64,000 nt of DNA from Nocardioides humilatus (GCF_008373755.1 NZ_VUJV01000006.1:372001-436000), one strand, 5' to 3'; shown: positions 24,292 through 33,558, counted from the stretch's first letter. Numbers and translations are program-made. Notes: generated by a model not told the origin, from the letters alone.

Positions 24292-25974
24292 GTGGCCCTG
24301 AACATCGCAGACCTGTTCGAGCACGCCGTCGACGTCGTCCCCGAGAAGCCCGCCGTACAGGTCGGGGACCGGGTGATCACCTTCGGCGAGCTCGAGTCCG
24401 AGTCCAACAAGCTCGCCCATTTCCTTGCCGACCGCGGCCTCGCCGCCGGAGACCACGTGGGTCTCTACGCGAAGAACAGCATCGAGCACGTCATCGCGCT
24501 GCTCGCGATCCTCAAGATCCGCGCGGTCGCGGTCAACGTGAACTTCCGTTACGTCGCCGGCGAGCTCGACTACATCTTCGACAACGCCGACCTCAAGGGC
24601 CTGGTCTTCGACCGGGTCTACGCCGACCTGGTCGCTGAGGTGTCCCCCAAGCACCACCAGCTGAAGACCTTCGTCGGCCTGCCCGACCCGATCGACGTCG
24701 ACGACGCCTCCGACGTGACCCCCTTCGGCGGCGTCATGCTCGCCGACGCGGTTGCCGGCCAGAGCGACGCCCGCGACTTCGGCGACCGCAGCGCCGACGA
24801 CCTCCACATCATCTACACCGGCGGCACCACCGGCTACCCGAAGGGCGTCATGTGGCGCCACGAGGACTTCTGGCGCGTGCTCGGTGGCGGCATCGACTTC
24901 ATGACGGGCGAGCCGCTCGAGGAGTACGACCAGTCGAAGAAGGCGCTCCAGGACAGCCTGATCACCCTGCCGCTCAGCCCGCTGATGCACGGTGGCGCGC
25001 AGGCGTCGCTGCTCATGCACCTCTTCGCCGGCCAGAACACGATCCTCGAGCCGAAGTTCGACCCGGTCCGCACCTGGGAGATCGTGGACAAGCAGGGCGT
25101 CCAGATGATGTTCATGACCGGTGACGCGATGGCGCGCCCGTTGATCGAGGCGTACGAGGCAGCCGAGGAGTCCGGCACGCCGTACAGCGGCCAGACGCTC
25201 TTCGCGATCGCCTCGAGCGCCGCGATCTTCTCGAAGGCCATCAAGGAGCGCTGGATGGCGAAGTTCCCCAACGCCGTCTTCACCGACTCCGTCGGCTCCT
25301 CGGAGACCGGCTTCCAGGGCACCGGCCTCCAGGACGCCAGCGCGCTGTCGACCGACGGCCCGGTCGTGTCGATCCCCGCGACCACCGTGGTCCTCGACGA
25401 CGACAACCGGCTGCTGGACCCGGCCACCGACGTCGGCAAGGTCGGCCGGACCGCCCGCTCGGGCAACGTCCCGGTGGGCTACTACAAGGACCCGGAGAAG
25501 TCGGCCAAGACCTTCATCGAGATCGACGGCGTCCGCTACTCGATCCCCGGCGACTTCGCCCGGATCGAGGAGGGCAACCGGATCACCCTGCTCGGTCGTG
25601 GCTCCAACTGCGTCAACACCGGCGGCGAGAAGGTCTACCCCGAAGAGGTCGAGATGGCCATCAAGGGTCACCCCTCGGTCTACGACGTGCTGGTGGTCGG
25701 CCTGCCCGACGAGAAGTACGGCCAGACCGTCGCCGCCGTCGTGCAGCCGCGCGACGGCCAGAAGGTGGAGCTCGAGGAGCTGCGCACCTTCCTCCGCGCC
25801 CACCTGTCCGGCTACAAGCTGCCCCGCGTGCTGACGCTGGTCGACGAGATCCCGCGCAACGCCACCGGCAAGGCGCAATATCCCGCCGCCAAGGACCTGG
25901 CGCTCAGCGCCCAGCAGGCCGGCAGTGCCCAGACCCTCGATGCCCAGCCCACCGACAACGGAGCCAACGCCTGA
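24292..25974 (+). CDS. fadD19: Steroid side-chain acyl-CoA synthetase FadD19
   Basis: AMP-forming ligase of 560 aa. Motifs: YTGGTTGYPKGVMWRHED, FMTGDAMARPL, DSVGSSETGF, GDFARIEEGNRITLLGRGS, NTGGEKVYPEEVE. These follow the FadD19 (Rv3515c) pattern, which activates C26 or C24 branched steroid side-chain acids. The GTG at 24292 lies 7 nt after TAGTCT, the same architecture as the fadD8-like gene. It is followed by a nitronate monooxygenase gene overlapping by 1 bp (TGATG) and the LVIVD protein, forming a three-gene operon under the KstR-type box. Confidence 0.93.
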   Translation: MALNIADLFEHAVDVVPEKPAVQVGDRVITFGELESESNKLAHFLADRGLAAGDHVGLYAKNSIEHVIALLAILKIRAVAVNVNFRYVAGELDYIFDNADLKGLVFDRVYADLVAEVSPKHHQLKTFVGLPDPIDVDDASDVTPFGGVMLADAVAGQSDARDFGDRSADDLHIIYTGGTTGYPKGVMWRHEDFWRVLGGGIDFMTGEPLEEYDQSKKALQDSLITLPLSPLMHGGAQASLLMHLFAGQNTILEPKFDPVRTWEIVDKQGVQMMFMTGDAMARPLIEAYEAAEESGTPYSGQTLFAIASSAAIFSKAIKERWMAKFPNAVFTDSVGSSETGFQGTGLQDASALSTDGPVVSIPATTVVLDDDNRLLDPATDVGKVGRTARSGNVPVGYYKDPEKSAKTFIEIDGVRYSIPGDFARIEEGNRITLLGRGSNCVNTGGEKVYPEEVEMAIKGHPSVYDVLVVGLPDEKYGQTVAAVVQPRDGQKVELEELRTFLRAHLSGYKLPRVLTLVDEIPRNATGKAQYPAAKDLALSAQQAGSAQTLDAQPTDNGANA

Positions 25975-27080
25975 TGCGCACCCACCTCTGCGACGCCTTC
26001 GGCATCGAATACCCGATCTTCGCCTTCACCCCCTCCGAGCACGTCGCGGCCGCTGTCTCCCGCGCCGGCGGCCTCGGTGTCCTCGGCTGCGTGCGCTTCA
26101 ACGACGCCGAGGAGCTCGACCGGGTCCTGACCTGGATGGACGAGAACACCGACGGCAAGCCGTACGGCGTCGACGTCGTCATGCCGATGAAGGTCCCCAC
26201 CGAGGGCACGTCGACCGACCTGTCGACCTACATCCCCGACGACCACAAGAAGTGGGTCGACGAGACGCTCCTCAAGCTCGGCGTCCCGCCGCTGCCGGAG
26301 GGCGAGGGTCGCGAGGGCGTCCTCGGCTGGCTGCACTCGATGGCGCGCTCGCACGTCGACGTCGCGCTCCAGCACCGTCCGGTCCTGATCGCCAACGCCC
26401 TGGGCACCCCGCCCAACGACGTGATCGAGCAGTGCCAGGCGGCCGGCCTCAAGGTCGCCGCGCTCGCCGGTGCCCCCAAGCACGCCGTGTCGCACGTCGC
26501 CAACGGCGTCGACATCATCATCGCCCAGGGCTACGAGGCCGGCGGCCACACGGGCGAGATCGCCTCGATGGTGCTCACCCCGGACATCGTCGACGCGGTC
26601 GGTCCCGACGTCCCGGTGCTCGGCGCCGGTGGCATCGGCTCCGGACGGCAGATCGCCGCCTCCCTCGCGCTCGGCGCTGCGGGCGTCTGGACGGGCTCGA
26701 TCTGGCTCGGCACGGAGGAATACCGCAACCTGGCCAGCAACACCGGCTGGGAGACCGCCTTCCTGCGCGCGACGTCGTCGGACACCGTCCGCACCCGCAT
26801 CTACACCGGCAAGCCGGCCCGCCTGCTCAAGACCAAGTGGACCGAGGCCTGGACCGAGGAGGACGCCCCGGCGCCGCTCCCGATGCCGCTGCAGAACCTG
26901 CTGGTCTCCGACGCCCACAACCGCATCAACGCGTCCGGTGACCCCGACGTGATCTCGATGCCGGTCGGTCAGATCGTCGGCCGGATGAACGAGGTCCGCC
27001 CGGTCTCCGAGGTGGTCGCCGACCTGGTCGCCGAGTTCGAGGCGACGGTCAAGAAGCTCGACGGCATCGCGGGGATCTGA
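25974..27080 (+). CDS. Nitronate monooxygenase-family flavoprotein
   Basis: FMN-dependent TIM-barrel protein of 368 aa. Family signatures: FSP-like FTPSEHVAAAVSRAGGLGVLG near the N-terminus, QGYEAGGHTGEIASM with the catalytic-type histidine, and GAGGIGSGRQIAASLALGAAGVWTGS for phosphate binding. It is translationally coupled to fadD19. KstR-regulated loci in other actinobacteria also contain nitronate monooxygenase-like proteins. The true substrate is probably not a nitroalkane; a steroid-derived enone is plausible. Confidence 0.88.
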   Translation: MRTHLCDAFGIEYPIFAFTPSEHVAAAVSRAGGLGVLGCVRFNDAEELDRVLTWMDENTDGKPYGVDVVMPMKVPTEGTSTDLSTYIPDDHKKWVDETLLKLGVPPLPEGEGREGVLGWLHSMARSHVDVALQHRPVLIANALGTPPNDVIEQCQAAGLKVAALAGAPKHAVSHVANGVDIIIAQGYEAGGHTGEIASMVLTPDIVDAVGPDVPVLGAGGIGSGRQIAASLALGAAGVWTGSIWLGTEEYRNLASNTGWETAFLRATSSDTVRTRIYTGKPARLLKTKWTEAWTEEDAPAPLPMPLQNLLVSDAHNRINASGDPDVISMPVGQIVGRMNEVRPVSEVVADLVAEFEATVKKLDGIAGI

Positions 27081-27083
27081 CGC

Positions 27084-28532
27084 ATGAGCCGTCTGGGGGG
27101 CGCCGGCTGGCGCCAGGTAGTGCTGGCTGTCGTGGCGGCGGGTGCCGTCGCCACCGGTGGGTTGGTGGCCGCGACGGGTGAGGACTCGGCAGAGCTCGCC
27201 GACGCCGTACCGGTTGCGAACTGCGGGCCCGGCTCCCTGCCGGAGACCGACCTCCAGGGTCGGGTGCCGGCTGCTGACTACACGTCGGGCCGCGCGGCAC
27301 AGGGCTACCGGTGCAACACCGAGCTGGTCGGCCACCACGGCAAGACCGGCGGCTTCAAGGCGCTGCGCTACACCGACGCCAAGGGCCACGTCTGCGCGTT
27401 CTACGACTCGACGCGGATGTTCCCGGCCGACGCCATCACCAACCTGCTCAACGGCACCGGCCTGGGCGTGGTCGTGCTCGACATGACCAACCCGGCCGCC
27501 CCGCGCAAGACGGCCAACCTGATCACCCCGGCGATGCTGAGCCCGCACGAGTCGCTGGTGGTCAACCCCGAGCGCGGCCTGCTTGCCGCGGTCATGGGCA
27601 ACCTGCTGACGGCACCGGGCATCCTCGACGTCTACGACGTCAAGACCGACTGCCGTCACCCCAAGCTGCTCTCATCGACGCCGTCGGCGATCTTCGGCCA
27701 CGAGAGCGGCTTCTCGCCCGACGGGAAGACCTTCTGGTCCTCCGGCTCGGCCGGCTTCCTGATGACCGCGGTGGACCTCACCAACCCGCGTCTGCCGCGG
27801 CCGATCCTCAGCCACCCGGGCCTGGTCTCCCACGGCCTCCGGTTCTCGACCGACGGCGACACGATGTACGTCGCCGACATGGGCACGCCCAACAGCAACA
27901 GCATCCTGGACCAGCCCGGTCTGCGGATCTTCGACGTCTCCGAGGTCAACGACCGGGTGGCGAACCCGAAGATCCACGAGGTGGGCCGGCTGCAGTGGCC
28001 CGAGGCCTCGATCCCGCAGGTCGCCGAGCCCTTCGACCGCGACGGTCACCACTACCTGCTCGAGGTCGACGAGTTCAGCGACCTCTTCGGGGACGGCTTC
28101 ACGTTCCGCACCAACGGTCCTGTCGGCGCGGCTCGGATCATCAACATCGACGACCCGAGCGACCCGTTCGTGGTCTCGGGGCTCCGCCTCCAGGTCCACC
28201 AGCCGGAGAACCGCACCGAGGACGTGCTCGCCGACCCCGGCGCCAACAGCCCCGTCGGTGGCTACGCCGCGCACTACTGCTCGGTCCCGACCCGCGACAA
28301 CCCGCGGATCGCCGCCTGCTCGATGATCGGCTCGGGCCTCCGGGTCTTCGACATCTCCGATCTCGAGCACCCGCGCGAGGTCGCCTACTTCAACCAGCCC
28401 GGGAAGAAGGGCAGCAACGCGTTGTCGCAGCCCGGGTGGGACGTCGCGCACGACTCGATCTGGTACACCGACGCGACGAGCGGCTTCTACGTCGTGAGGC
28501 TCAAGGGCGCAGCCCGCGGGCTGCTCCACTAG
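27084..28532 (+). CDS. Secreted LVIVD-repeat beta-propeller protein
   Basis: Protein of 482 aa with an N-terminal signal peptide (QVVLAVVAAGAVATGGLVAA) and repeated LVIVD-type blades (VVVLDMTNPAAPRK, LDVYDVKTDCRHPKL, MTAVDLTNPRLPRP, LRIFDVSEVNDR, LRVFDISDLEHPREV, FYVVRLKG). The repeats predict a beta-propeller outside the cytoplasmic membrane. It begins 3 bp after the nitronate monooxygenase gene, so it is co-transcribed with fadD19. The link between a secreted propeller and steroid side-chain activation is unexplained; binding or delivery of sterol is a guess. Its stop abuts the stop of the convergent carboxylase gene. Confidence 0.85.
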   Translation: MSRLGGAGWRQVVLAVVAAGAVATGGLVAATGEDSAELADAVPVANCGPGSLPETDLQGRVPAADYTSGRAAQGYRCNTELVGHHGKTGGFKALRYTDAKGHVCAFYDSTRMFPADAITNLLNGTGLGVVVLDMTNPAAPRKTANLITPAMLSPHESLVVNPERGLLAAVMGNLLTAPGILDVYDVKTDCRHPKLLSSTPSAIFGHESGFSPDGKTFWSSGSAGFLMTAVDLTNPRLPRPILSHPGLVSHGLRFSTDGDTMYVADMGTPNSNSILDQPGLRIFDVSEVNDRVANPKIHEVGRLQWPEASIPQVAEPFDRDGHHYLLEVDEFSDLFGDGFTFRTNGPVGAARIINIDDPSDPFVVSGLRLQVHQPENRTEDVLADPGANSPVGGYAAHYCSVPTRDNPRIAACSMIGSGLRVFDISDLEHPREVAYFNQPGKKGSNALSQPGWDVAHDSIWYTDATSGFYVVRLKGAARGLLH

Positions 28533-30035
28533 TCAGGCGCCGAGGGCTCTACGCAGGGTCGCAGCCACGATCGCCCGGGTCTCGGCCGGGTCGATCACGT
28601 CGTCGATCTCGTTGAGCCGGGCGGCGTTGAGGGCCTTGGCGTGCTCGCGATAGCTGGCCGTCAGCTCGACGACCGTGCGCTCGCGCTCGTCCTCGGGCAT
28701 CGCGGCCAGGTCCTTGGCGAGAGCAAGGCGGACCGCGCCCTCCAGCCCCATCGCGCCCAGGTGGGCGCCGGGCCAGGCGACCGTGAGCAGCGGCTGGTGG
28801 GTGCTGCCGCCGAGCATCGCCTGAGCCCCTAGCCCGTAGCCGCGGCGGAGGACGACGCCGACGAGCGGCACCGTGAGCCCGGCGCCGGCCGTGACCATCC
28901 GGGAGGCGTGGCGCACCAGGCCGGTGCGCTCTGCCTCGGGGCCGACCATGAAGCCCGGCGTGTCGACCAGCGAGAGGACGGGGATGCGCCACCGCTCGCA
29001 GAGGTCGAGGAAGTCGGCGCCCTTGATCGACGCGTCGCTCGTGATCGCCCCGGCGAGCTGGGTCGACTGGTTGGCGATGACGCCGACCGGGATGCCCTCG
29101 ATGCGGACGAGAGCGGTGACCAGCTCGGTCCCGAACTCCTCACGGAGCCAGGTGATGCTGTCCTCGTCAGCCAGCCCGTCGATGATCGGGCGTACGTCGA
29201 ACGCCTCGCGGTCGTTCTCCGGCAGCAGGTCACGCAGCAGCGCTCCGTCGGGCGCCACCCCGGGAGCGGCCGGCCCCCGGAGATAGCCGAGCAGACGCCG
29301 AACGACCTCGACGGCCTCCTCCTCGTCGGTCACGACCACGTCCAGCACGCCGTTGGCGCTCTGCTCGGCGACCGGGCCAATCTCCTCGGGGGCGAAATCG
29401 CCGAGTCCGCCGCCCGCGATCATCGCGGGGCCCGCCATCCCGAGGTTGACGTCGGGCGTTGCGATCCGCAGGTCCGCGCACCCGGCGATCACGGCGTTGC
29501 CGGCGAAACACCGGCCCGAGACGACGGCGATCTTGGGCACGTCGAGCGCGCCCCAGAGCGCGAAGAGGTCGAGATCGAGCGCGGAGACCAACGGGATGTC
29601 GACGTCACCGGGTCGTCCGCCACCGCCCTCGGTGAAGAAGACCGCAGGGAGGCGCATCCGGCGGGCCGTGTCGACCAGCCGGTCGGTCTTGCGGTGCCCG
29701 CGCATGCCCTGGGTGCCGGCCAGCACGAGGTAGTCGTAGGACATCACCACGCACGGCTGACCATCGACCTCCGCCGTGCCGCCGACGATGCCGTCGGCAG
29801 GCGTCTGGAGCACGAGGTCGGCGAGATCGCGGCGCTGCTCTTGGGCCGCGGTGAGGAACCGGCCGTACTCGACGAACGAGCCGGCGTCGACGAGGTCGGC
29901 GAGGTTCTCCCGCGCCGTACGACGCCCGCGGGCGTGCCAGCGCTCGACCTTCTCGGGCCGCGCCTCGTCGGTCGTCAGGAACCGGCGGGCGAGGACCTCG
30001 ATGAGGCCGTCGGCCGTCTCGTCAGGTGGGGTCAC
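28533..30035 (-). CDS. Acyl-CoA carboxylase beta subunit (carboxyltransferase)
   Basis: Carboxyltransferase of 500 aa with the N- and C-terminal crotonase-like halves. Visible features are YDYLVLAGTQGMRGH, FFTEGGGGRPGD, SGRCFAGNAVIAG in the first half and LSLVDTPGFMVGPEAE, LRRGYGLGAQAM in the second. It transfers a carboxyl group from biotin to an acyl-CoA; no biotin-carrying alpha subunit is in the window. The GTG at 30035 lies 13 bp after the fadE27 stop, giving an operon fadE26-fadE27-accD under the KstR-type box near kshA. Acyl substrate unknown. Confidence 0.88.
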   Translation of the reverse strand: MTPPDETADGLIEVLARRFLTTDEARPEKVERWHARGRRTARENLADLVDAGSFVEYGRFLTAAQEQRRDLADLVLQTPADGIVGGTAEVDGQPCVVMSYDYLVLAGTQGMRGHRKTDRLVDTARRMRLPAVFFTEGGGGRPGDVDIPLVSALDLDLFALWGALDVPKIAVVSGRCFAGNAVIAGCADLRIATPDVNLGMAGPAMIAGGGLGDFAPEEIGPVAEQSANGVLDVVVTDEEEAVEVVRRLLGYLRGPAAPGVAPDGALLRDLLPENDREAFDVRPIIDGLADEDSITWLREEFGTELVTALVRIEGIPVGVIANQSTQLAGAITSDASIKGADFLDLCERWRIPVLSLVDTPGFMVGPEAERTGLVRHASRMVTAGAGLTVPLVGVVLRRGYGLGAQAMLGGSTHQPLLTVAWPGAHLGAMGLEGAVRLALAKDLAAMPEDERERTVVELTASYREHAKALNAARLNEIDDVIDPAETRAIVAATLRRALGA

Positions 30036-30048
30036 CTGGCCAAGACTG

Positions 30049-31062
30049 TCAGGCGAACGACCGTCCGATGGCCAAGGCCTGCTCGGTCGCGCCGCCGAAG
30101 AGGAACTCGAAACGCTTGGCGGTCGTGAAGTAGCGGTGCGCCTCGCCGTCGAGGTCGATGCCGACACCGCCGTGCACGTGGACGGTCGTGTGCGCGATCC
30201 TGTGGCCCGCGTCGGCGGCCCAGAGCTTGGCGACGGCGACCTCGGTCGCGGCGGGGAGGCCCTCGCTGAGGCGCCACACGGCCTGCCACAAGGTCAGCCG
30301 CTGGCCCAGGACGTCGATGAAGCCGTCGGCCAGCCGCTGCGAGACGGCCTGGAAGGTGCCGATCGCGCGCCCGAACTGCTCGCGCGTCTTGGAGTACGAC
30401 GCCGTGAGGGCCAGCGCTCCCTCGGTCACGCCGAGCTGCTCGGCCGCAGCACAGACGATGAGCAGCTCGCCCAGACGGACCGCCGCCTCCGCGTCGCCGA
30501 CCTTGGTCGCGGGTGCGCCCGCCAGGGTGACGAGCGCGGCGTTGTCGCCGTCGCTGGTGCGCTGTGCCTGGAGCGTGACGCCGGACGCCGTCGGGTCGAG
30601 GAGGTAGACGCCGACGCCGTCGGGGCCGGTCGCGGTGACGAGCAGCGCGTCGGCGGCCATGCCGGCCCGGACGAGCGTCTTGACGCCGGTCAGGTTGCCG
30701 TCCGCGTCAGCGGTGACCGTCGGGGCGGCAGGCAGGTGCGAGCGCTCCTCGGCCACGGCGGCCGCGTAGAGCGAGCGGTCGGCCGACTGGCCGGCGCCGG
30801 TGAGGAAGGTGATGCACGCGGCGTGCACGGCGAGCGGGACGGGCGCGACCTTGCGGCCGACCTCGACCAGCACGCGGGCGAGCTCGAGGAGGTCGAGCTC
30901 GCTCCAGTCGAAGGCGTCGCCGAGCGTCGCCCACAGCTCACGGTCGAAACGGTCGCCCGCGGCCTCGACGGCCTTCATGCGCTCGTTGGTCGCCTTGTCG
31001 CCGAGGATCTCGGCGGTGAGGGCTGCGGCCTCGTCCTGCTCGGGGGTGAAGAGAAAGTCCAT
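30049..31062 (-). CDS. fadE27: Acyl-CoA dehydrogenase subunit FadE27 (ChsE5-like)
   Basis: Protein of 337 aa, shorter than a canonical acyl-CoA dehydrogenase, as expected for the beta subunit of an alpha2-beta2 steroid dehydrogenase. C-terminal features agree with remembered FadE27 (Rv3505): SKTREQFGRAIGTFQAVSQRLADG, HVHGGVGIDLDGEAHRYF. ChsE4-ChsE5 introduce the first double bond in the steroid side-chain CoA ester. It begins 20 bp after fadE26 and is followed by accD. The ATG at 31062 starts at the family's MDF N-terminus. Confidence 0.88.
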   Translation of the reverse strand: MDFLFTPEQDEAAALTAEILGDKATNERMKAVEAAGDRFDRELWATLGDAFDWSELDLLELARVLVEVGRKVAPVPLAVHAACITFLTGAGQSADRSLYAAAVAEERSHLPAAPTVTADADGNLTGVKTLVRAGMAADALLVTATGPDGVGVYLLDPTASGVTLQAQRTSDGDNAALVTLAGAPATKVGDAEAAVRLGELLIVCAAAEQLGVTEGALALTASYSKTREQFGRAIGTFQAVSQRLADGFIDVLGQRLTLWQAVWRLSEGLPAATEVAVAKLWAADAGHRIAHTTVHVHGGVGIDLDGEAHRYFTTAKRFEFLFGGATEQALAIGRSFA

Positions 31063-31082
31063 CTGATTCGTCCTCTCGGTTC

Positions 31083-32318
31083 TCAGCGCTTGGCGGCCGG
31101 GAGGCCGAGTCCGACGTAGCCGATGATGTCGCGCTGGATCTCGTTGGTGCCGCCGCCGAAGGTCATGACCAGCGAGGAGCGGTAGAACCGCTCCAGGCGG
31201 CCGGCGATCGCAGCGCCGGGGGAGGTGCCGGTGATGCCGGAGTGCGGGCCGACGATCTCCATCAGGCTGCGGTAGACCTCGGTCGCGAGCTCGGAGCCGT
31301 AGACCTTCGTGGCCGATGCCTCGGCGGGGGAGAGCGCCACGCCGTGGTCGGCGTCGGCGGCGAGCTTCCAGTTGATGAGCGAGAGCGCCTCGACGCGGGC
31401 GTGCGCCCGACCGAGGGCGACCTGGACCAGCTCGGAGTCGATGACCCGGCTGCCGTCGGGGTTGGTCGTGGTGGACGCCCAGTCCTTGACCAGCCGCAGC
31501 GAGTGGATGAGCGGCGCTGCCGAGGTGAGGGAGACCCGCTCGTGGTTGAGCTGGTTGGTCATCAAGGCCCAGCCGCCGCCGCGCTCGCTGATCAGGTTGG
31601 AGGCGGGCACCCGGACGTCTTGGTAGTAGGTCGCGCTGGTGCCGACGCCGGCGACCGTGTGGACCGGGGTGTAGGTCACGCCCTCGGCGTTGGCCGGGAC
31701 GAGGATCATCGACAGGCCCTTGTGGCGCGGCTGGTCGGGCTCGGTGCGGCAGGCCAGCCAGATCCAGTCGGCGTACTGGATGAGCGACGTCCACATCTTC
31801 TGGCCGTTGATCACCCACTCGCCAGTGGACTCGTCGAGGACGGCCTTGGTCTGCAGCGACGCGAGATCGGTGCCCGAGCCCGGCTCGGAGTAGCCGATCG
31901 AGAAGTGCAGCTCGCCGGCGAGGATCTTGGGGAGGAAGTAGTCCTTCTGCTCCTGGGTGCCGTAGCGCATGATCGTCGGCCCGACGGTGTTGAGCGTCAG
32001 GTAGGGGATCGGCACGCCGGCGATCGCCGCGGTGTCGGTGAAGATCAGCTGCTCGATCATCGAGCGGTCCTGGCCGCCGTACTCCTTGGGCCAGCCGATG
32101 CCGAGCCAGCCGTCAGCGCCGATCTGCTTGATGACGCTCTTGTAGACGTTGGCATCACCGAACTCGCCGGCGTTGCGGGCCTGGCCCTCCTCGCCCTCGT
32201 CGAACTCGTTGGTCGCGGCGGACAGCCCAGCACGGACCTCGGGCGTGACGAGGTTGGCGAAGTACTCGCGCAGCTCCTCGCGCAGGGCTACCTGCTGCGG
32301 CTCCAGATCGACGTGCAC
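31083..32318 (-). CDS. fadE26: Acyl-CoA dehydrogenase subunit FadE26 (ChsE4-like)
   Basis: Flavoprotein of 411 aa matching remembered FadE26 (Rv3504): GWPKEYGGQDRSMIEQLIFTD, FSIGYSEPGSGTDLASL, NGQKMWTSLIQYADWIWLA, TFGGGTNEIQRDIIGYVGLGLP. With FadE27 it would form the heterotetramer that starts beta-oxidation of the cholesterol side chain. The start is GTG with an unusually good ribosome-binding site, GGAGG five nt upstream. A minus-strand TAGTCT (32394-32399) is a candidate -10 about 75 nt upstream, placing the operon under the same KstR-type operator as kshA. Confidence 0.92.
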   Translation of the reverse strand: MHVDLEPQQVALREELREYFANLVTPEVRAGLSAATNEFDEGEEGQARNAGEFGDANVYKSVIKQIGADGWLGIGWPKEYGGQDRSMIEQLIFTDTAAIAGVPIPYLTLNTVGPTIMRYGTQEQKDYFLPKILAGELHFSIGYSEPGSGTDLASLQTKAVLDESTGEWVINGQKMWTSLIQYADWIWLACRTEPDQPRHKGLSMILVPANAEGVTYTPVHTVAGVGTSATYYQDVRVPASNLISERGGGWALMTNQLNHERVSLTSAAPLIHSLRLVKDWASTTTNPDGSRVIDSELVQVALGRAHARVEALSLINWKLAADADHGVALSPAEASATKVYGSELATEVYRSLMEIVGPHSGITGTSPGAAIAGRLERFYRSSLVMTFGGGTNEIQRDIIGYVGLGLPAAKR

Positions 32319-32388
32319 GAGGCCTCCAAGAGTTGATGCGATGTGGCTGTTCTGTGACGGGAATCAAGCCCGACTCAGCGGGTGTTCG

Positions 32389-32417
32389 TTGTCAGACTAC
32401 CCGCAAAACTGTAACGT
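32389..32417 (+). promoter_or_regulatory. kshA promoter
   Basis: TTGTCA (32389-32394), a 17-nt spacer and TAACGT (32412-32417) lie 7 nt before the kshA ATG. The leaderless spacing matches fadD8-like and fadD19; the operator covers the -10. Confidence 0.55.
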
Positions 32418-32423
32418 GTTCTA
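32410..32423. promoter_or_regulatory. KstR-type operator between fadE26 and kshA
   Basis: TGTAACGTGTTCTA matches TNNAACNNGTTNNA and ends one base before the kshA start codon. A bound repressor would cover the -10 and start of kshA and could also block the divergent fadE26 promoter (minus-strand TAGTCT at 32394-32399). Confidence 0.75.
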
Positions 32424-32424
32424 C

Positions 32425-33558
32425 ATGAGTGACACCCGTATGTTGGACCAGGGGACGACGCCGATCCGCTTCGCGCGCGGTTGGCACTGCCTGGGCCTCG
32501 CCTCGACGTACTCGGACGGCAAGCCGCACTCGATCGAGGGGTTCGGCACCAAGCTGGTCATCTGGCAGGACTCCAAGGGCGAGCTCAACGTGCTCGACGG
32601 TTTCTGCCGGCACATGGGCGGCGACCTCACCCAGGGTGAGGTCAAGGGCGACAACATCGCCTGCCCGTTCCACGACTGGCGCTGGGGTGGCGACGGCAAG
32701 TGCAAGGAGATCCCCTACGCGCGCCGGGTGCCGCTGCGCGCTCGCACGCAGCGCTACGAGACCGCGATCGTCAACGGTCAGCTGCTCATCTGGAACGACC
32801 CGGAGGGCTCGGCCGCGGACCACAGCATCCTGCCGCCGGAGCTGCCGGAGGTCATGACCGACAAGTACACCGACTGGTCGTGGCACACCAAGCAGATCAA
32901 CGGCTCGCACTGCCGCGAGCTGATCGACAACGTCGCGGACATGGCGCACTTCTACTACGTGCACTTCGCCTTCCCGACGAGCTTCCGCAACATCTTCGAG
33001 GGCCACACCGCGACCCAGTTCATGGAGTCGACCGGCCGCCCGGACAAGACCGAGGGCGGTTACAGCGACGCCAACTCGACGCTCAAGTCGGAGGCGACCT
33101 ACTACGGGCCGTCGTACATGATCAACTGGCTCACGGTCGACTACAAGGGCTTCATCACCGAGGTCATCCTCATCAACTGCCACATCCCGACCGGCCCCGA
33201 CACGTTCACGCTGCAGTACGGCATCGCCGTCCAGAAGCCCGAGGGCCTCGACGAGAAGACCGTCAATTACATCGCCGAGCGCTACACCGAGTCGTTCGGT
33301 GACGGCTTCCTCCAGGACGTGCACATCTGGGAGAACAAGGTCGCGGTCCAGAACCCGCTCCTCTGCGAGGAGGACGGTCCCGTCTACCAGCTGCGCCGGT
33401 GGTACGAGCAGTTCTACACCGACGTCGCCGACATCAAGCCGGAGATGACCGACCGCTTCGAGTTCGAGGTCGACACCACCAAGGCCAACGAATACTGGCA
33501 CGCCGAGGTCGCCGACAACCTGGCGAAGCGCGCTGCCGAGGAGCCCGTGAGCCACTGA
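32425..33558 (+). CDS. kshA: 3-ketosteroid 9alpha-hydroxylase oxygenase KshA
   Basis: Rieske non-haem iron oxygenase of 377 aa. The Rieske centre is C61-R-H63 and C80-P-F-H83. The mononuclear iron site is in LIDNVADMAHFYYVH, with D172, H175 and H180 and the bridging N169. KshA hydroxylates C9 of androstadienedione-type steroids, opening ring B after KstD action. The ATG follows its operator by one base. The next gene, a 99-aa cysteine protein, starts inside its stop codon (TGATG), and kshB follows. In M. tuberculosis kshA and kshB are far apart. Confidence 0.95.
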   Translation: MSDTRMLDQGTTPIRFARGWHCLGLASTYSDGKPHSIEGFGTKLVIWQDSKGELNVLDGFCRHMGGDLTQGEVKGDNIACPFHDWRWGGDGKCKEIPYARRVPLRARTQRYETAIVNGQLLIWNDPEGSAADHSILPPELPEVMTDKYTDWSWHTKQINGSHCRELIDNVADMAHFYYVHFAFPTSFRNIFEGHTATQFMESTGRPDKTEGGYSDANSTLKSEATYYGPSYMINWLTVDYKGFITEVILINCHIPTGPDTFTLQYGIAVQKPEGLDEKTVNYIAERYTESFGDGFLQDVHIWENKVAVQNPLLCEEDGPVYQLRRWYEQFYTDVADIKPEMTDRFEFEVDTTKANEYWHAEVADNLAKRAAEEPVSH

